This document shows positions 61,344-64,000 of a DNA stretch of 64,000 nucleotides, in pieces. A program made the translations under genes and the position numbers. How positions within the stretch are numbered: position 1 is the stretch's first letter; the number at the start of each line of letters is the position of its first letter. The notes beneath the pieces were generated by a model. It worked only from the letters and a program-made list of their open reading frames with translations. It made no database searches and was not told the DNA's origin. Source of the stretch: DASZBX01 sp035943635 (lineage in GTDB: Bacteria > Actinomycetota > Actinomycetes > Streptomycetales > Catenulisporaceae); contig DASZBX010000080.1 of assembly GCA_035943635.1 (NCBI GenBank), positions 62,001 through 126,000 on the forward strand, written 5' to 3'.

Positions 61344-62645
61344 GTGAGCACACGATCCGACCCGGCGGGCGCCGCGGCCCGGGACCGTCAGCGCGAGCGG
61401 ACTCCGGCCGACCGGGCCGCCGCGCTGGCCGCGCTGCGCGAGCTGAGCCAGGCCGTGCTGGCGATCAGCCGCCACCTGGACACCAACGAGGCCCTGCAGA
61501 CGATCGTGCGCACCGCCCGCGACCTGGTCGGGGCCGAGTACGCCGCGCTGGGCATCCCGGACGGCTCCGGCTCCTTCGCCCGGTTCCTGGTCGAGGGGAT
61601 CAGCGACGAGCAGTGGGCCGCGATCGGGCCGCTGCCGCGCCAGCACGGGATGCTCGGGGTGATGCTGCACGACCCGCACCCGCAGCGGCTGCCCGACATC
61701 ACCGCCGACCCGCGGTTCAACTGGTGGCCCCGGGCGCACCCGCGCCTGACCGGGTTCATCGGGGTGCCGATCCGGGACGGCGACGAGATCCTCGGCGCCC
61801 TGTTTTTGGGCAACACCGCCCTGGGCAACACCGGCGCGCCCGGGCCGGCCGGTTCGGACGGCGAGGACAGCGGGTTCACCCAGGAGGACGAGGACCTGTT
61901 GACGGTCCTGGCCGCGCACGCCGCCATAGCGCTCACCCACGCCAAGCTCTACGAGCGCGAACGCGAGCTGGCGATCCTGTCCGAACGCACCCGGCTGGCC
62001 CGGGAGCTGCACGACGCGGTCACCCAGAAGCTGTTCGCGCTGCGGCTGACCGCGGAGGCCGCCGCCGGGCTGCTGCCGGTCGACCCGGAGCGGGCCGCCA
62101 CGCACCTGGCCCAGATCGCGGTGCTGGCCCGGGAGGCGGTGGCCGAACTGCGGGCGGTGGTCGGCGAGCTGCGCCCGGCCGAACTGGAGCAGGACGGGCT
62201 CGCCCTGGCGATGCGCAAGCAGGTGACCGTGCTGGACCACGCGTACCAGTCCGGCGGCGGGCCGCGGATCGCGTTCGTCGACGACCCGTTCCCGCAGCTG
62301 CCGCCCGCGCAGGAGCAGGTGGTGCTGCGGGTGGCCCAGGAGGCGCTGCACAACGCGATCCGGCACGCCCGGGCCGGGGTGATCGAGCTGCGGCTCGGCC
62401 CGGCCGGGCTGCCGCGGGCCCGGCGCACGGCCGTGCGGGCGGCCGGGGCCGCGCTGACCGTGACCGACGACGGGGTCGGCTTCGCCACCGGCCCGGGCGG
62501 GCCGGACGGGACCGCCGGGCGCGGGCTCGGCCTGACCTCGATGCGCGAGCGCGCGGCCAGCGTCGGCGGGACCCTGTCGGTGACCTCCGCTCCCGGTCAG
62601 GGTACGACGATCCGTTTGGAGGTGCCCGGTGTGCGCAAAGACTGA
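61344..62645 (+). CDS. GAF-domain sensor histidine kinase
   Basis: The 433-residue protein has a GAF domain at about residues 40-205 (RTARDLVGAEYAALGIPD, FIGVPIRDGDEILGALFLG), a HisKA_3 dimerisation helix with the phosphate-accepting His in ELHDAVTQKLFAL, and a GHKL ATPase ending GRGLGLTSMRERA. No membrane segment is present, so it senses a cytoplasmic signal. GTG 61344 is chosen. It overlaps the response regulator by 17 bases, so the two are co-translated. Confidence 0.92.
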   Translation: MSTRSDPAGAAARDRQRERTPADRAAALAALRELSQAVLAISRHLDTNEALQTIVRTARDLVGAEYAALGIPDGSGSFARFLVEGISDEQWAAIGPLPRQHGMLGVMLHDPHPQRLPDITADPRFNWWPRAHPRLTGFIGVPIRDGDEILGALFLGNTALGNTGAPGPAGSDGEDSGFTQEDEDLLTVLAAHAAIALTHAKLYERERELAILSERTRLARELHDAVTQKLFALRLTAEAAAGLLPVDPERAATHLAQIAVLAREAVAELRAVVGELRPAELEQDGLALAMRKQVTVLDHAYQSGGGPRIAFVDDPFPQLPPAQEQVVLRVAQEALHNAIRHARAGVIELRLGPAGLPRARRTAVRAAGAALTVTDDGVGFATGPGGPDGTAGRGLGLTSMRERAASVGGTLSVTSAPGQGTTIRLEVPGVRKD

Positions 62646-63348
62646 GCCCGGGGACGGCCGGGTGGCCGCGCCCCAGACCGGCGCCGGGCCCGGCCCGCTC
62701 CCCCCCAGCATCAGGGTCCTGATTGCCGACGACCATCCGATGGTGCGCCAGGGCCTGCGGGTCTTCCTCGGCCTGCAGCCGGACATCGACGTGGTCGGCG
62801 AGGCCGCGGACGGCGCCGAGGCGGCCCGGCTGGCCGCCGAGCTGCGCCCGGACGTGCTGCTGCTGGACCTGGTGATGCCGGGCGTGGACGGGCTCGGCGC
62901 GCTGGACCTGCTGGCCGATTCCGGGACCGGGGTGCGGGCCCTGGTGGTGACCAGCTTCGGCGGGCACAAGGGGGTCGGGGCGGCGCTGCGGGCCGGGGCG
63001 CGGGGCTACCTGTCCAAGGACGTCGAACCCAGCGCGCTGGCCGCCGCGATCCGCGCGGTCGCGGCCGGGCACGTACTGCTGAGCCCGGAGGCCGCAGCCG
63101 AACTGTCCGCGGGCGCGCAGGCCGGGCCGAACGGCGCGGCGGCCGGCGGCGACGGCGGCGAGCCGCAGCTGACCGCGCGGGAGCGGGAGGTGTTGCGGTT
63201 GCTGGCCGAGGGCAGGTCGAACCGGGAGATCGCGAAGGAACTGACCGTCTCGGAGAAGACCGTGAAGACACACGTGTCGAACGTGCTGATGAAACTCGGG
63301 GTGGCCGACCGCACCCAGGCCGCGCTGTGGGCGGTGCGGCATGACTGA
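62629..63348 (+). CDS. NarL/LuxR-family response regulator
   Basis: The 239-residue protein has a receiver domain (VLIADDHPMVRQGLRVFL, phosphorylation Asp in LLLDLVMPG, Lys in YLSKDVEPS) and a LuxR helix-turn-helix (LTAREREVLRLLAEGRSNRE, VKTHVSNVLMKLGVADR). It is the partner of the upstream kinase, with which it overlaps by 17 bases. GTG 62629 has GGAGG 7 bases before it. Confidence 0.94.
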   Translation: MCAKTEPGDGRVAAPQTGAGPGPLPPSIRVLIADDHPMVRQGLRVFLGLQPDIDVVGEAADGAEAARLAAELRPDVLLLDLVMPGVDGLGALDLLADSGTGVRALVVTSFGGHKGVGAALRAGARGYLSKDVEPSALAAAIRAVAAGHVLLSPEAAAELSAGAQAGPNGAAAGGDGGEPQLTAREREVLRLLAEGRSNREIAKELTVSEKTVKTHVSNVLMKLGVADRTQAALWAVRHD

Positions 63349-64000
63349 GCTGCGGGCGGCCCTGGAGCGGGAGTTGCGCGGCGAGGTGGACTTCAGCGCG
63401 GGCACGCAGGCGGTGTACGCCACCGACTCCTCGAACTACCGGCACGTGCCGATCTGCGTCCTGTTCCCGCACGACCACGCGGACGTGGTCGCCGCGCTGC
63501 GGATCTGCGCGGCGTTCGACGTCCCGGTGCTCGGCCGCGGCGCGGGCACCTCGCTGGCCGGGCAGACCTGCAACGAGGCGGTCGTGCTCGACTTCTCCCG
63601 GCACATGAACGCGATCCTGGACATCGACCCGGTTCAGCGCACTGCGACGGTCCAGCCGGGGGTCGTGCTCGACGACCTGCGCCGGGCCGCGCAGGCGCAC
63701 GGCCTGACCTTCGGCCCGGACCCGGCCACGCACGCCTGGTGCACGCTCGGCGGGATGATCGGCAACAACTCCTGCGGCACGCACGCGCTCTACGCGGGCA
63801 AGACCGTCGACAACGTGCGCCGGCTGCGCGTCGTGGCCTACGGCGGGGCCGAATACGAGTTCGGCGATTATGACGACGCCGGGTACGCGCGGGTCGTCCG
63901 GGAGGGCGCGCCCGAGGCCGCGATCCTCGGCTCGCTGCGCGAAATCGGGCGCCGGTACGAGAAACTCGTCATGACCCGGTTCCCCGACATACCCCGGCGG
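63341..64000 (+). CDS. FAD-linked oxidase (GlcD/D-lactate dehydrogenase type), 3' partial
   Basis: The first 220 residues show the PCMH FAD-binding fold: VPICVLFPHDHADVVAALRI, GRGAGTSLAGQTCNEAVVLD and GGMIGNNSCGTHALYAGKT. These are typical of GlcD-like or D-lactate dehydrogenases, often with an Fe-S C-terminal half. The gene runs off the window. ATG 63341 overlaps the response regulator stop by 8 bases, so all three genes may be one operon. Confidence 0.85.
   Translation, partial: MTELRAALERELRGEVDFSAGTQAVYATDSSNYRHVPICVLFPHDHADVVAALRICAAFDVPVLGRGAGTSLAGQTCNEAVVLDFSRHMNAILDIDPVQRTATVQPGVVLDDLRRAAQAHGLTFGPDPATHAWCTLGGMIGNNSCGTHALYAGKTVDNVRRLRVVAYGGAEYEFGDYDDAGYARVVREGAPEAAILGSLREIGRRYEKLVMTRFPDIPRR

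Overview
The window is strongly GC-rich, uses GTG and TTG starts freely, and carries gene families typical of filamentous actinomycetes: DUF5753-type XRE regulators with DUF6879 partners, an RsbW-like ATPase, FHA-ABC exporters of the Rv1747 type, NnaR/NirBD/NarK nitrate assimilation, a chitinase with a DasR-like operator, and DUF6629 and DUF4190 proteins. The source is almost certainly an Actinomycetota chromosome, probably a Streptomyces or Catenulispora-like organism; the exact genus cannot be read from the sequence.

The left part (about 1-27,160) looks accessory. It starts inside an ASCH protein fused to two degenerate Nudix-like domains. This is followed on the same strand by a winged-helix/TPR protein, an endonuclease/exonuclease/phosphatase-fold protein, a PP2C-like phosphatase, a second winged-helix/TPR protein and a 2H (2'-5' RNA ligase-like) phosphoesterase. 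After a broken glycosyltransferase and a complete IS630-family element with an A7 frameshift site come two members of an unrecognised zinc-ribbon family (8,976-10,292 and 10,968-12,323) interleaved with two orphan genes. A Nudix hydrolase coupled to an ABC transporter with an altered Walker A, and a 38-residue CxxC peptide coupled to a DUF6624 protein, come next. Then follows a dense set of small regulators (XRE, DUF5753, DUF6879, RsbW-like, TPR). The block closes with an excisionase-like gene, four 10-bp iterons and two tRNA genes (Val-GAC, Gly-GCC). This end resembles one end of an integrated element lying against the 3' end of tRNA-Val, but no integrase is visible.

The right part (27,607-64,000) looks like ordinary chromosome. 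A BRCT membrane protein precedes two tandem FHA-FHA-ABC exporters; the second has a degenerate signature and H-loop. PAC2 and YbaK-like genes follow, then a broken DUF1877 gene, a second 2H phosphoesterase, a methyltransferase and two membrane proteins. Next are a divergent acyl-CoA dehydrogenase/TetR pair with a palindromic operator, a secreted GH18 chitinase, a LOG-family protein, a class-I amidotransferase and two DUF4190 genes, one of them frameshifted. A TetR regulator, a VOC protein and a P450 lead into the nirB-nirD-narK-nnaR nitrate/nitrite block, which has a GlnR-type box upstream of nirB. The window ends with an SDR/QueA-like pair, a GAF histidine kinase with its LuxR response regulator, and the start of an FAD-linked oxidase.

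The best candidates for something undescribed are the ASCH/Nudix-TPR-EEP-PP2C-TPR-2H cassette (1-6,853) and the paired zinc-ribbon family proteins (8,976-13,673). The specific enzymatic roles proposed for these two blocks are inference from motifs and gene order only.
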